DNA of 64,000 nucleotides. Origin: a bacterium (GTDB taxonomy: Bacteria; Patescibacteriota; Gracilibacteria; UBA4473). The notes beneath the pieces were generated by a model, which saw only the letters and a list, made by a program, of their open reading frames with translations, did no database searches and was not told the origin of the DNA. Every line of letters begins with the position of its first letter. Positions within the stretch are counted from its first letter, which is position 1. The position numbers and the translations under genes are program-made. This document shows, in pieces, positions 1 to 8,242 of this stretch. The DNA lies in assembly GCA_009995455.1 (NCBI GenBank), contig JAACPJ010000003.1, positions 62,001 through 126,000 of the forward strand, given 5' to 3'.

Positions 1-1
1 T

Positions 2-1093
2 GCGTTTCGGATTGAAGACACCGCCAGAATGCCAAAACTTTTGGAGCGTCATTTTAGAGAACACGATTTTTCACAATTTGAAGAAGCGTTTGGTGATGGT
101 TCAATTGAGAACTATTTCAATATTGTGCCTAAAGTAGAAAACAAAGCCCAGGTATTTGTGCCAATTATGCAGGGGTGCGATAAGTTTTGTACTTACTGTA
201 TCGTGCCTTTCACACGGGGCCGAGAAATATCACGACCGCTAGAGGATGTGCTGGCCGAGTGTAAGGTGTTAGTGGAAGCGGGGGCGAAAGAAATTACTTT
301 GCTTGGGCAAAACGTGAATTCTTATAAAGACGGTGAAAAAGGAGAGAAGTGTTTTGCAAAATTGCTTTTAGAAGTTGATAAGCTTCATGTGATGGGGCTG
401 TCTCGGACTCGATTTACTTCAGCTCATCCACAAGATTTTACTGATGACGTCATTGATGCTTTAGCGCACATGAAAACCCGTTGTCCCTATATTCATTTGC
501 CGGTTCAGCACGGGAGCAATCAAACGCTGCGAGCGATGAATCGAAATTACACGATTGATAAATATAACGATATTATCGCAAAAATTAGAACGGCGATGCC
601 TGACACGACTTTAGCGACCGATATAATTGTTGGCTTTCCGGGTGAAACGGAGGAACAATTTCAAGAACTGTGTGATTTTGCTGACGAACTGAAACTTGAT
701 TTTTCCTACACCGCTATTTTTTCACCTAGAAAGCACACTCCGGCCGCTCGGATGGAAAAAGAGTTTATTGATATGGAAGAAAAAAAATCAAGATTTCACC
801 GGTTTGATGAGATTGTAAAAAAACATGCCTTTGCCCAGAGAGCGAAGTTTGTTGGTAAAGAAGTTGAAGTTTTGGTTGAAAAATCTGAAGTAGCAGAAAA
901 TGGTCTGTATCGGAATGCGGGCCGAACTCGTGAATTTTTTGAAGTTTGGTTTTTAGCCGGTCGACCTTTAAAAGGTAAAGAGGTAATGGTGACTTTAGAT
1001 GAACAAAAAGGCTACGTGTTTAGCGGAACGATGCCGGAAGTTGAAGCACAAAAATATGCGGCACCAGCGTTATTAAAAGTTTTGGCGGTTTAA
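2..1093 (+). CDS. miaB: tRNA-2-methylthio-N6-dimethylallyladenosine synthase MiaB (5' end cut by window)
   Basis: Methylthiotransferase that adds the 2-methylthio group to the A37 modification of tRNAs reading UNN codons. The frame stays open from base 2, so the track's ATG at 29 is internal and the N-terminal MTTase domain lies mostly outside the window. The radical-SAM cluster motif CDKFCTYC (CxxxCxxC) follows 'PIMQG', and the family signature 'PVQHGSNQ' and 'DIIVGFPGETEEQF' are present. A C-terminal TRAM-like tail starts near 'FVGKEVEVLVEK'. MiaB is preferred over MtaB or RimO from the overall motif pattern. Stop TAA, followed by a 114-nt gap to gdhA. Confidence 0.88.
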   Translation, partial: AFRIEDTARMPKLLERHFREHDFSQFEEAFGDGSIENYFNIVPKVENKAQVFVPIMQGCDKFCTYCIVPFTRGREISRPLEDVLAECKVLVEAGAKEITLLGQNVNSYKDGEKGEKCFAKLLLEVDKLHVMGLSRTRFTSAHPQDFTDDVIDALAHMKTRCPYIHLPVQHGSNQTLRAMNRNYTIDKYNDIIAKIRTAMPDTTLATDIIVGFPGETEEQFQELCDFADELKLDFSYTAIFSPRKHTPAARMEKEFIDMEEKKSRFHRFDEIVKKHAFAQRAKFVGKEVEVLVEKSEVAENGLYRNAGRTREFFEVWFLAGRPLKGKEVMVTLDEQKGYVFSGTMPEVEAQKYAAPALLKVLAV

Positions 1094-1207
1094 TGAATTT
1101 TGATTCTTAAGCTTAAAAAAATCATTTAATGTATTCTGCACAACCAAGTCTGCTTGGTGATTTTTGACTTTTGGGTAAATTTTAAATGTATCCTAATTAT
1201 TTTTTCT

Positions 1208-2497
1208 ATGGGCACTCCGTTCGATTATTTTCAGCAAAATTTTGGCTTAGCCGCAGACTGTTTAGGTTTAGAAGCAGCGACGCGCAAAAAACTGATGGAG
1301 CCAGAAAATATTTTTAAGAAAGAGATTGAGTTTAAAACCGATAGCGGTGAAACTAAAACGGTGTCAGCTTACCGAGTGCAAAATAATTCAGCGCGTGGGC
1401 CTTACAAAGGCGGAATTCGTTTTCATCCAGAAGCCAATGAAGCGGAAGTTAAAACTTTAGCCGCATTGATGAGCTTGAAGTGTGCGGTGGTTAATATTCC
1501 TTTAGGAGGCGGTAAAGGGGGCGTTGAAGTGAACCCAAAAAATCTTTCGCAAACAGAGTTAGAACGAGTCGCCAGAAGTTATATGCGGGCTTTGGCCGAA
1601 AATAACATTGTGGGACCAGAAAAAGATATTCCAGCCCCTGATGTTTACACGAATCCGCAAACCATGGCTTGGATGTTAGATGAATACGAGAAAGTTGTGG
1701 GACATAAGGCTCCAGGGGTTATTACCGGTAAACCAATCGCTTTGGGTGGCAGTTTGGGAAGGTCTTACGCGACGGCCCAGGGTGGTTTTTTTGTTTTAAG
1801 AGATTACTTAAAAGACCAAGGGAAAAAACTTTCTGAAACGACCGTGGCGGTTCAAGGTTTTGGGAATGCGGGCTCTTATTTTGCGAGTATTGCGAGTGAC
1901 GCGGGTATGAAGGTTGTGGCGGTTTCGGATTCTAGCGGTGGCGTGTTTTGTAATGGAGATCAGTGTGAGGTTCCAAAGTTAAAAGAATACAAAGAAGATT
2001 CTGGTTCGCTGCGTGGCAATTTTTGCCAGGGGGATAGTTGTGATGTGGATAAAATGAAAAAAGCCGAGGTTGAAATGATCTCAAATGAAGAGCTGTTAGC
2101 GCTTGAGGTAGATGTATTGGTTTTAGCGGCCTTAGATGGGGCGGTTGATGAGCGCAATGCGAATGAAGTTAAGGCGAAAACTATTTTAGAACTGGCTAAT
2201 GGACCGGTGACACCCGAAGGGGACGAGATTTTAGAAAGAAATGGTGTCGCTGTAATTCCAGATATTTTAGCGAATGCAGGAGGGGTAACGGTTTCTTATT
2301 TTGAATGGGTGCAAAATCGGTCAGGTGATGTATGGACGGAAGCTCATGTAAATCAACGTCTTGAAACGGTGATGCACAACGCTTATAAAGACTTGAAAGC
2401 TATTAAAGAAGAAAAAGTTACTTCGTGGCGAGTAGCGGCTTTAGTGTTAGGGATAGAGCGTTTAATTACGGCCATGAAATTGCGCGGTTGGTTATAA
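1208..2497 (+). CDS. gdhA: Glu/Leu/Phe/Val-type glutamate dehydrogenase with an unusual Cys-pair insert
   Basis: Catalyses reversible NAD(P)-dependent oxidative deamination of glutamate to 2-oxoglutarate and ammonia in the cytosol. The start is set at the ATG of 'MGTPFDYFQQ'; the track's 18 extra residues begin with TTG and do not look like the family. Substrate-domain motifs 'GPYKGGIRFHP' and 'PLGGGKGGV' (catalytic Lys region) and the Rossmann signature 'VQGFGNAG' are intact. Length 429 aa is normal. Odd: after 'SDSSGGV' there are two similar motifs, FCNGDQCEV and FCQGDSCDV, about 25 residues apart. From memory of the family, the position of the second should be a short loop of roughly ten residues before 'ITNEELL'. 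The family call is secure; cofactor preference is not determined. Confidence 0.93.
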   Translation: MGTPFDYFQQNFGLAADCLGLEAATRKKLMEPENIFKKEIEFKTDSGETKTVSAYRVQNNSARGPYKGGIRFHPEANEAEVKTLAALMSLKCAVVNIPLGGGKGGVEVNPKNLSQTELERVARSYMRALAENNIVGPEKDIPAPDVYTNPQTMAWMLDEYEKVVGHKAPGVITGKPIALGGSLGRSYATAQGGFFVLRDYLKDQGKKLSETTVAVQGFGNAGSYFASIASDAGMKVVAVSDSSGGVFCNGDQCEVPKLKEYKEDSGSLRGNFCQGDSCDVDKMKKAEVEMISNEELLALEVDVLVLAALDGAVDERNANEVKAKTILELANGPVTPEGDEILERNGVAVIPDILANAGGVTVSYFEWVQNRSGDVWTEAHVNQRLETVMHNAYKDLKAIKEEKVTSWRVAALVLGIERLITAMKLRGWL

Positions 2498-2533
2498 ACC
2501 GTGGACGCCGCTTTTAATTTTAAAAACCCTCTC

Positions 2534-2539
2534 TACAAT
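2534..2539 (+). promoter_or_regulatory. -10 hexamer of a probable leaderless promoter
   Basis: TACAAT lies 7 nt before the ATG at 2547, so a start about 7 nt after the hexamer would coincide with the start codon. No convincing -35 and no Shine-Dalgarno site are seen. Confidence 0.45.
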
Positions 2540-2546
2540 CCCTTTG

Positions 2547-3428
2547 ATGAAAATTAAAGCCAAGGTTATTGAGGGGGTTCAAATAGGCGCTAAGTTTGGA
2601 ATCGCAACAGCAAACTTAGAATTGAATTCACTCCCTAAAATTGAAGAAGGCGTTTATTTAGTCACGGTTAATCTTGAGCAAAAGTCTTATGATGCCTTAT
2701 TTCACTTTGGGCCTCGCAAAACCTTTGGCGGAGATTTTTCGGCTGAAGTGCATATCTTAGATTTTAATCAGGAAATTTATGGTGAAACTTTAAACATAGA
2801 GCTCGGTAAAAAATTACGTGAAGTGAGGGCTTTTAAAAACGCCGACCAATTGTTTACTCAAATTGAAACCGATATTTTAGTGGCTCGAAAATATTTTATG
2901 CGCCAAAAAATAAAGAAACAATGGAACGCTTTGAGCCTGCATGATCAAGCGGTGCTCTCAGAAAAAGCGGTACATCATATTAGTGCGAAGGTTGAGTTTT
3001 TAGAGGCCAAACGGGTTTTTGTGTATGCCCCGCAATTAGGAAAAGAAATCAGTTTTGTAGCGCCACTAATGGAGAAATTTCCAGATAAAGACTACTTGTT
3101 TCCGGTAGTTAAAGGTGAGGCAATGGAATTTTTTAAAGTGGATGACTACAAAGTCTTAGAGCCAGCTGATTTTGGTATTATGGCGCCAAAGGCAGAAGGT
3201 ATTTCTTTTAACGTTGAAGCGGGAGACTTAATGTTGGTTCCAGCGGTAGCCGCCGATAAAAATGGGAATCGCTTAGGCAAAGGAGGCGGTTTTTATGATA
3301 AGTACTTAGCCACGCTAGATTCTAGCGTCAAAACATTGGCGATATTACCCCGTTTTGCCGTAGTAGATAAAGTGCCAACCCAAAAACATGATCAAACTTT
3401 AGATGGAGTGGTTGAGTGTGAGGTTTAG
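2547..3428 (+). CDS. Riboflavin kinase domain fused to 5-formyltetrahydrofolate cyclo-ligase
   Basis: Two-domain enzyme of 293 aa. Residues ~1-115 match the kinase half of RibF: 'FGIATANLEL' corresponds to the Mg/ATP-binding PTAN motif, and 'EVHILDFNQEIYG' carries the conserved catalytic Glu. Residues ~120-293 are a 5-formyl-THF cyclo-ligase (MTHFS) with the 'RLGKGGGFYDKYL' loop and a C-terminal 'PTQKHDQTLDGV'. The predicted reactions are riboflavin + ATP to FMN, and ATP-driven conversion of 5-formyl-THF to 5,10-methenyl-THF. The FAD-synthetase (adenylyltransferase) half of RibF is absent. The start is the ATG at 2547; the track's first codon is TTG. I do not know this fusion as a standard architecture. 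Both domain calls are good; activity is inferred. Confidence 0.85.
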   Translation: MKIKAKVIEGVQIGAKFGIATANLELNSLPKIEEGVYLVTVNLEQKSYDALFHFGPRKTFGGDFSAEVHILDFNQEIYGETLNIELGKKLREVRAFKNADQLFTQIETDILVARKYFMRQKIKKQWNALSLHDQAVLSEKAVHHISAKVEFLEAKRVFVYAPQLGKEISFVAPLMEKFPDKDYLFPVVKGEAMEFFKVDDYKVLEPADFGIMAPKAEGISFNVEAGDLMLVPAVAADKNGNRLGKGGGFYDKYLATLDSSVKTLAILPRFAVVDKVPTQKHDQTLDGVVECEV

Positions 3429-3436
3429 ATTTTTTT

Positions 3437-3600
3437 AGTATTTCCTTTTTTGTATCGCCAAAAAAGAAAGAAAAAAGGCGACCCCAAAATAAATTTTAAA
3501 AAATTAATAACTCACTCACTAAATTTATAAAACTCGGGCTTTGCCCTCAGACACTTACAAGTTTTTCGTTTGTTTCGTTAAAATTTTTAAGAAAATTTTT
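3437..3600. repeat. Intergenic A/T-rich block with a GTCGCC...GGCGA hairpin, possible interspersed repeat
   Basis: This is the 238-nt gap between two convergent genes. TCGCC and GGCGA arms enclose a purely purine A-rich loop, followed by an 'ACTCGGGCTTTGCCCT' partial palindrome. No ORF of substance is present. The arrangement resembles intergenic interspersed repeats known from other bacteria, but only one copy is in this window, so the repeat status is a guess. Confidence 0.25.
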
Positions 3601-3613
3601 TTAAAGGGATTAC

Positions 3614-3645
3614 AAAAAAGCCAACTCAGATGAGTCAGCTTTTTT
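3614..3645 (-). terminator. Rho-independent terminator of nusA (possibly bidirectional)
   Basis: AAAAAAGC...ACTCA-GA-TGAGT...GCTTTTTT forms a hairpin with A/T tracts on both sides. It sits between convergent genes, 20 nt beyond the nusA stop. Confidence 0.65.
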
Positions 3646-3666
3646 AATGTTAATATTCAATAAGTT

Positions 3667-4956
3667 TTAGTGTTTCAAGAATTTAGAAACCGCTTTCACA
3701 ACCGCTTTAGCTTGGTCTAATGTAATTCCAATTTCAGCTAATTCTTCAGCTTTTAGGCCTTCGAACTGTTTGATTTGAGAAAGTCCCATTTCAGTTAGTG
3801 TGGCAATTACTTCAGGATCAACGCCTTCTAAATGGTCAATGGTTACTTTTTCAGAAACTTCCTTTTTCGGTTTCTCTTTATTAGGTTTAGCCGCCATATC
3901 TTCTTCTTCCATTGGTCCGTCGTAAGTAATCACATCGACTTGCATGTTGATTAAGTTTCCGGCTAAACGAACATTTTGTCCTCGTTTGCCAATGGTGATC
4001 GCTCGCTCTTCTTCTCGAACAAAAATTTTCACTCGGTTTTCTCCGTTATCGCCAACAAAGAATTCTACCTTGGCAATTTTAGCCGGAGCTAAAGCCGCGA
4101 TAAGCAGTTTTTTAGCGTCATCGTAAAACTGAATCACATCGAGTCTTTCGTCACCTACTTCTTCCATAACCGAATTAATTCTTGATCCTTTCTGACCAAC
4201 GAACGCTCCTACTGGGTCAATCCCACCATCTTCAGAAGCCACAGCGATTTTACATCGCACGCCCGCTTCACGAGCAATTTTAGCGACGTAAACAAGACCT
4301 TCTCGCATTTCTGGGATTTCTTGTTCGAACAAAGCAATGATAAATTCGTTGCTGGCACGAGTAATTCGTAGTTGTGGACCTTTTGATGTGAGTTCAACTT
4401 TTTCAAGTAGAACCTTGATTCGTTGTCCGGTAAAAAATTTCTCACCTGGAATTTGCTGTCTTCTATGTAACACGGTGGCGACGCCTTCAATTTCAATTAA
4501 GGTCGCGTCAAAATCAGCTTTTTGTACACGAGCGGTAATAAGTTCTCCTTCTCGGTTTTTGAATTTTTGGAAAAGCATTTCACGTTCCGCTTCATTAAGC
4601 TTTTGTGAAATTACTTGTTTCGCGGCTTGAGCGGCGATTCTTCCAAAGGCTTCTTGCATTTCAATTGGCACAAACACTACGTCTCCCACCGCAGCGTCTG
4701 GTCGAAAAATTTTGGCGTCTTTTAGCAAAATGTCCAAATCGTGATCTTCAATTTTTGGAACGACTTCCCGTTCTTCAAAGATTCTGATTTGAGTAATGTC
4801 ATCACCAAGTACTACTTTGATAGCTTGGCGCTGAGAACCAAAATCTTTTTTATAAGCCAGAGCGATGGCTTTTTCGATGGCATCGATAACAATGTCTTTA
4901 TCGAGGTTTTTTTCAGCGCAGAGCTGATTAATGGCCGCTTGAAGTTGACTTTGCAT
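3667..4956 (-). CDS. nusA: Transcription termination/antitermination factor NusA
   Basis: RNA polymerase-associated factor that modulates pausing, termination and antitermination. The N-terminal domain (~1-125) carries 'DIVIDAIEKAIALAYKKDFG'. An S1 domain follows (~130-200), then two KH domains ('DPVGAFVGQKGSRI' and 'TIGKRGQNVRLA'). The C-terminal helix-hairpin-helix segment 'GVDPEVIATLTEMGLSQIKQ' is one acidic-repeat-like unit. Length 429 aa. It starts at the ATG of 'MQSQLQAAI' with about 80 nt or more of possible leader. No rimP, infB or rbfA lies next to it, unlike the common nusA operon. Divergent from the HTTM-like gene. Confidence 0.95.
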   Translation of the reverse strand: MQSQLQAAINQLCAEKNLDKDIVIDAIEKAIALAYKKDFGSQRQAIKVVLGDDITQIRIFEEREVVPKIEDHDLDILLKDAKIFRPDAAVGDVVFVPIEMQEAFGRIAAQAAKQVISQKLNEAEREMLFQKFKNREGELITARVQKADFDATLIEIEGVATVLHRRQQIPGEKFFTGQRIKVLLEKVELTSKGPQLRITRASNEFIIALFEQEIPEMREGLVYVAKIAREAGVRCKIAVASEDGGIDPVGAFVGQKGSRINSVMEEVGDERLDVIQFYDDAKKLLIAALAPAKIAKVEFFVGDNGENRVKIFVREEERAITIGKRGQNVRLAGNLINMQVDVITYDGPMEEEDMAAKPNKEKPKKEVSEKVTIDHLEGVDPEVIATLTEMGLSQIKQFEGLKAEELAEIGITLDQAKAVVKAVSKFLKH

Positions 4957-5000
4957 GGGGGAGAAAGGGAGTTATGAAATGAAGAGGGCTTGCCTTAAAA

Positions 5001-5028
5001 AACCGATAATCTAAATAGACTATCAGTT
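5001..5028. repeat. Imperfect palindrome upstream of nusA
   Basis: AACcGATAaTCT-aaat-AGAcTATCaGTT is a nearly symmetric dyad in the nusA/HTTM divergent intergenic region, 45-72 nt upstream of the nusA start codon. It could be an operator or an RNA hairpin in the nusA leader. Function not established. Confidence 0.3.
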
Positions 5029-5116
5029 AAGTACATCCCTATTGTGCGTTCAGAAGGGGTTTTGTCAAATTTTTTTCGGCGTACCGAACTTGGTCGCGAA
5101 GTTTTTGAAAACGCGG

Positions 5117-5122
5117 TATGAT
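5117..5122 (+). promoter_or_regulatory. -10 hexamer of a probable leaderless promoter
   Basis: TATGAT followed by an 8-nt gap to ATG 5131, with no Shine-Dalgarno site. No clear -35. Confidence 0.4.
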
Positions 5123-5130
5123 GCGTTTTG

Positions 5131-6393
5131 ATGAATTTAGATCGATTTAGAAACTGGTACGACTCGAGTTTTAGTCTTAAAGAGTTATATGAAAGTGAAC
5201 TTTTGAAAGCTGCCTTGGTGGCGGTTTTATTCGCTTATTTTTTAACCTTTAATATTTGGATTCAAGAGTTTCGTTTTACCATTGAGGCCGTAGAGCAGGG
5301 AAAACATTTATGTTGGCCGTACGCTAAAAATTGTGGCGACTGGTATTTTTTATCGGGCTTGCCATTTGGTTACACCGCTAATATTTTTTATATGGGGCTG
5401 TTTGGAATTATGGGCTGGAGTGCTTGGGCTATGTGGCGTGGGCAGTGGCGATTGGCGCATGGTTTAATGTGGCCGCTTTTTATTTGGAAGGCCTTGATGG
5501 TGTTACTGTTCTCTATGTCTCAAGTGGGTAATTATGAGTACTACCACTTGGTTTTTAGTCTGATTTTGCTCGCCTTTCCCCACAAAATTTTCTTTCTGAA
5601 ATTTAGCTTAGTTTGGTTTTATTTCTTGTCGGTCGCGGCAAAAATTCACCCCGCTTGGACACTAGGAACTTACTTTAGTACGCTTAAAACTGGGCTGCCG
5701 GTTTTGCCTGACATGGTAATGCCCGTTTGGACTAACTTTGTAATATTTATGGAAATGGTTGGGGCCTGGTTTTTGCTGGGACCAAAAAATTTATGGCAGC
5801 GTTTGGCGTTTATCTTTTTTGTGATATTTCATTTATATTCAGGACTGCTGGTGAGTTACCGCTATCCAGCCACGGTTTTGCCGATGCTGTTTATTTTGTT
5901 TGGGCCTTTATACCAGCAGACTAAGATTCCAACCGGTATAAAAACTTTGCCCGGTTGGTTACTAATGGCTTTGCTGGGTCTTGGGCAATCAATTTCTCAT
6001 ATCATTCCAGGAGACGAAAAATCAACTATGGAAGGAAATTTTTATGGGCTCTACATGTTTGAGGCCAATCATCAGTGTGTTGAACAAGCCACGATTTATC
6101 GAAAGGGGGATGATCCAGAGGTATTAAAAAAGGAAAGCTTTCAAGCCCGTAATCGTTGCGATGCTTATCGAGTTTGGTTTAAACACCAACAACAGTGCAA
6201 AAGCGATTCGACGATTGAGCGAATTGAAATTCAGTTTGATCACTCTATCAATGGAAATCCTTTTTATCGAACGATAGATATTCCTGATATTTGCGCGGTA
6301 GATTATAAACCTTTCAGTCGTAATGATTGGATCAAAACTGACAAAGAAGGAGCCGAGTTGATTGGTTATCCGATGCGAAATTATTACTATTAA
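5131..6393 (+). CDS. Polytopic HTTM-like membrane protein
   Basis: A 420-aa inner-membrane protein with about eight to ten hydrophobic segments up to residue ~300, then a soluble C-terminal domain of about 120 aa with several cysteines (HQCVE, RNRCDAY, QQQCKS, PDICAV). 'KIHPAWTLG', a Glu-containing helix ('FMEMVGAWFLLGP') and a later 'FHLYSG' resemble the HTTM (vitamin-K-carboxylase-like) fold; this is an architectural resemblance, not proof. The ATG at 5131 is chosen over the upstream TTG. First gene of a three-gene unit: 12 nt to the one-TM peptide gene, which overlaps the PRTase-propeller gene. The Cys-rich tail may sit outside the membrane and form disulfides. Substrate unknown. Confidence 0.5.
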   Translation: MNLDRFRNWYDSSFSLKELYESELLKAALVAVLFAYFLTFNIWIQEFRFTIEAVEQGKHLCWPYAKNCGDWYFLSGLPFGYTANIFYMGLFGIMGWSAWAMWRGQWRLAHGLMWPLFIWKALMVLLFSMSQVGNYEYYHLVFSLILLAFPHKIFFLKFSLVWFYFLSVAAKIHPAWTLGTYFSTLKTGLPVLPDMVMPVWTNFVIFMEMVGAWFLLGPKNLWQRLAFIFFVIFHLYSGLLVSYRYPATVLPMLFILFGPLYQQTKIPTGIKTLPGWLLMALLGLGQSISHIIPGDEKSTMEGNFYGLYMFEANHQCVEQATIYRKGDDPEVLKKESFQARNRCDAYRVWFKHQQQCKSDSTIERIEIQFDHSINGNPFYRTIDIPDICAVDYKPFSRNDWIKTDKEGAELIGYPMRNYYY

Positions 6394-6405
6394 GTCTGTA
6401 AAAAA

Positions 6406-6597
6406 ATGATGCCAGAATCTATTATCGTTCCAAGCTTTGATCCGAATTACGATTTGGCTTATTTGACGCCCTTACAATTATTTTTAGCGCCTTATGAAGT
6501 TTGGTGGGAACTTTGTTTATGGACGGTGTTTGCCTTTGCGCTCGCCTTTAAAATTTACCAATATTTAATTTATCCTTATTTGTATGACACCGAGTAA
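6406..6597 (+). CDS. Small single-pass membrane protein in the PRTase-propeller unit
   Basis: A 63-aa peptide (62 aa if the second ATG at 6409 is used) with one clear hydrophobic helix ('LCLWTVFAFALAFKIYQYL'). The N-terminal part is polar and proline-containing; the tail is aromatic. Its end overlaps the start of the PRTase-propeller gene by 14 nt, which argues for translational coupling and a shared job. There is no Shine-Dalgarno site. No family recognised. Confidence 0.6.
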   Translation: MMPESIIVPSFDPNYDLAYLTPLQLFLAPYEVWWELCLWTVFAFALAFKIYQYLIYPYLYDTE

Positions 6598-8242
6598 AAG
6601 AGAAAAAGAACTTTTTAAAAGAATTGAGCAGGACGCTTTAATGAGAACAAATTTAAAAGCCGATGAGCCCATTATTTTACGGGCGACCCAAACAGGAAAG
6701 CTCCTTAATTGGTTATTTGATATTCGGGCGCTGGTAACTAAATCTGATGATTTGAACTTACTGGCTGAAGTTTTTTGGGACAAAATGGAGAAGCAATGGC
6801 CTTTTCAAGTGGGAGGATTAGAAGTGGGCGCTATTCCATTAGTGGCCGCTATTGTGATGAAAGGCCGAGAAAAAAACTACAATGTAAATAGTTTTATGGT
6901 TCGAAAATCGCGTAAAAAGGCGGGTCTTTGCAAACAAATTGAAGGGACGTTAACCAGTGAACCGGTGGTAGTAGTAGATGATTTAATAAACTCAGGGCAT
7001 TCGATGCGTCGGGTGGTAGCGGCCGTTGAACAAGAAGGTCAAAAAGTGGACACTATTTTTACTTACCTCGATTTTGAAAGAGAAAGCGCGCATGAATATA
7101 TGACCGCTGAGGGTATTAAGTATAGGAGCGTTTATAAACTTTCTGATTTTGGTTTAACCTATGGTAGTGATCAAAAGGAGCGTTTTTTCCCAGATGAAAA
7201 TACTTTAAAAGTAGAATGGGTTTATGAGCCACCGATGCCGAATTATGTTTTTAGTGTGCCTCATTCTGGGCCAGCTCAAGATGATGATAAAATTTATTAC
7301 GGGGCGGATAATGGTTATTTTTATGCCGTGGATAAGCGAACGGGGCAAAAAGTTTGGGAATTCCAAACAGGGGAGTCGATTAAGGGGATTTTCTCCAGTC
7401 CGGTTCTCACCGAGAAAGGGGTGATTTTTGGAGCCTATGACGGCAGTGTCTATCACCTTGATAGAAATGACGGAACCGTGATTTGGGAAGCGGCTGTGGC
7501 CGAATATGTAGGATCTTCACCTTGTCTTGCCCCAGAACTAAACCTGGTGTTTATTGGTCTGGAGCACAATATTTTTAATAATCGAGGGGCCTTAGTTGCT
7601 TTGAATTTAGAGACGGGTGAAAAAGAGTGGGAGCAATTTACCCAGGAGTATATGCACTCAACTCCGGCTTATTGTGCCGAAGAACGTTTGGTAACGGTCG
7701 GTTGCAATGACGGTAAGGTTTTACTGTTAGATGCAAAGTCAGGTCGTAAATATTGGGAATTTATCATGGAAGGGCCTTTAAAAGCCGCTCCAACTTTTGA
7801 TATGAAAAGAAGACAAATTATTGCGCCGGCTTTTGATAAAAACTGCTATGGCATTGATATAGATTCGGGTGAAGAGAACTTTAGATTTAGTGCTGGGCAC
7901 GTTTTTTATAACACGGCTTTAGTGGTGGAAGACAAGCTTTATGTCGGTAGCTGTGATAAAAATTTTTATATCTATGATTTAGCTAAAAATAAGTTGCTCA
8001 AAACCATGCCCACTACTGGGCGAATTTTATCGCATCCACGGTACATTAATAACAGCGTTTGGTTCGGAGCCAATGACGGCGGCGTACGTCAGATTGATTT
8101 TGAAGGGAACTATTTAGGCGGAGTTTTGTTACCGGAGCGTCCGGTTACGCCGGTTATTTATGACGAAAAAATAAACCGTTATTACGTAGTAACGATGGGA
8201 AATTTTTTAGTTTGCATGGAGCCAATTCCGGTTGAAGCTTAG
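6584..8242 (+). CDS. Phosphoribosyltransferase domain fused to a PQQ/WD-type beta-propeller
   Basis: A 552-aa cytosolic-looking protein with no signal peptide. Residues ~1-210 form a type-I phosphoribosyltransferase of OPRT kind: the PRPP loop is 'VVVVDDLINSGHSM' and the N-terminal part has 'EVGAIPLVAAIVMKG'. Residues ~220-545 are PQQ-like blades with repeated 'YGADNGYFYAVDKRTGQKVW', 'GAYDGSVYHLDRNDGTVIW' and 'GCNDGKVLLLDAKSGRKYW' motifs (YxG..DG..Y.LD..TG..W). PQQ-type propellers are usually periplasmic, so a fusion to a nucleotide-metabolism domain is unexpected. Co-transcribed with two membrane-protein genes. A separate pyrE lies at 27.5 kb, so this is not the housekeeping OPRT. Substrate unknown; it may be a ligand-sensing or salvage enzyme. 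Its TAG overlaps the convergent ftsB-like stop. Confidence 0.8.
   Translation: MTPSKREKELFKRIEQDALMRTNLKADEPIILRATQTGKLLNWLFDIRALVTKSDDLNLLAEVFWDKMEKQWPFQVGGLEVGAIPLVAAIVMKGREKNYNVNSFMVRKSRKKAGLCKQIEGTLTSEPVVVVDDLINSGHSMRRVVAAVEQEGQKVDTIFTYLDFERESAHEYMTAEGIKYRSVYKLSDFGLTYGSDQKERFFPDENTLKVEWVYEPPMPNYVFSVPHSGPAQDDDKIYYGADNGYFYAVDKRTGQKVWEFQTGESIKGIFSSPVLTEKGVIFGAYDGSVYHLDRNDGTVIWEAAVAEYVGSSPCLAPELNLVFIGLEHNIFNNRGALVALNLETGEKEWEQFTQEYMHSTPAYCAEERLVTVGCNDGKVLLLDAKSGRKYWEFIMEGPLKAAPTFDMKRRQIIAPAFDKNCYGIDIDSGEENFRFSAGHVFYNTALVVEDKLYVGSCDKNFYIYDLAKNKLLKTMPTTGRILSHPRYINNSVWFGANDGGVRQIDFEGNYLGGVLLPERPVTPVIYDEKINRYYVVTMGNFLVCMEPIPVEA

Noticed and set aside
4209-4977. Multiple 60-97-aa ORFs on both strands inside nusA
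   Set aside because: They lie entirely within a conserved gene in other frames, with no promoter or homology.
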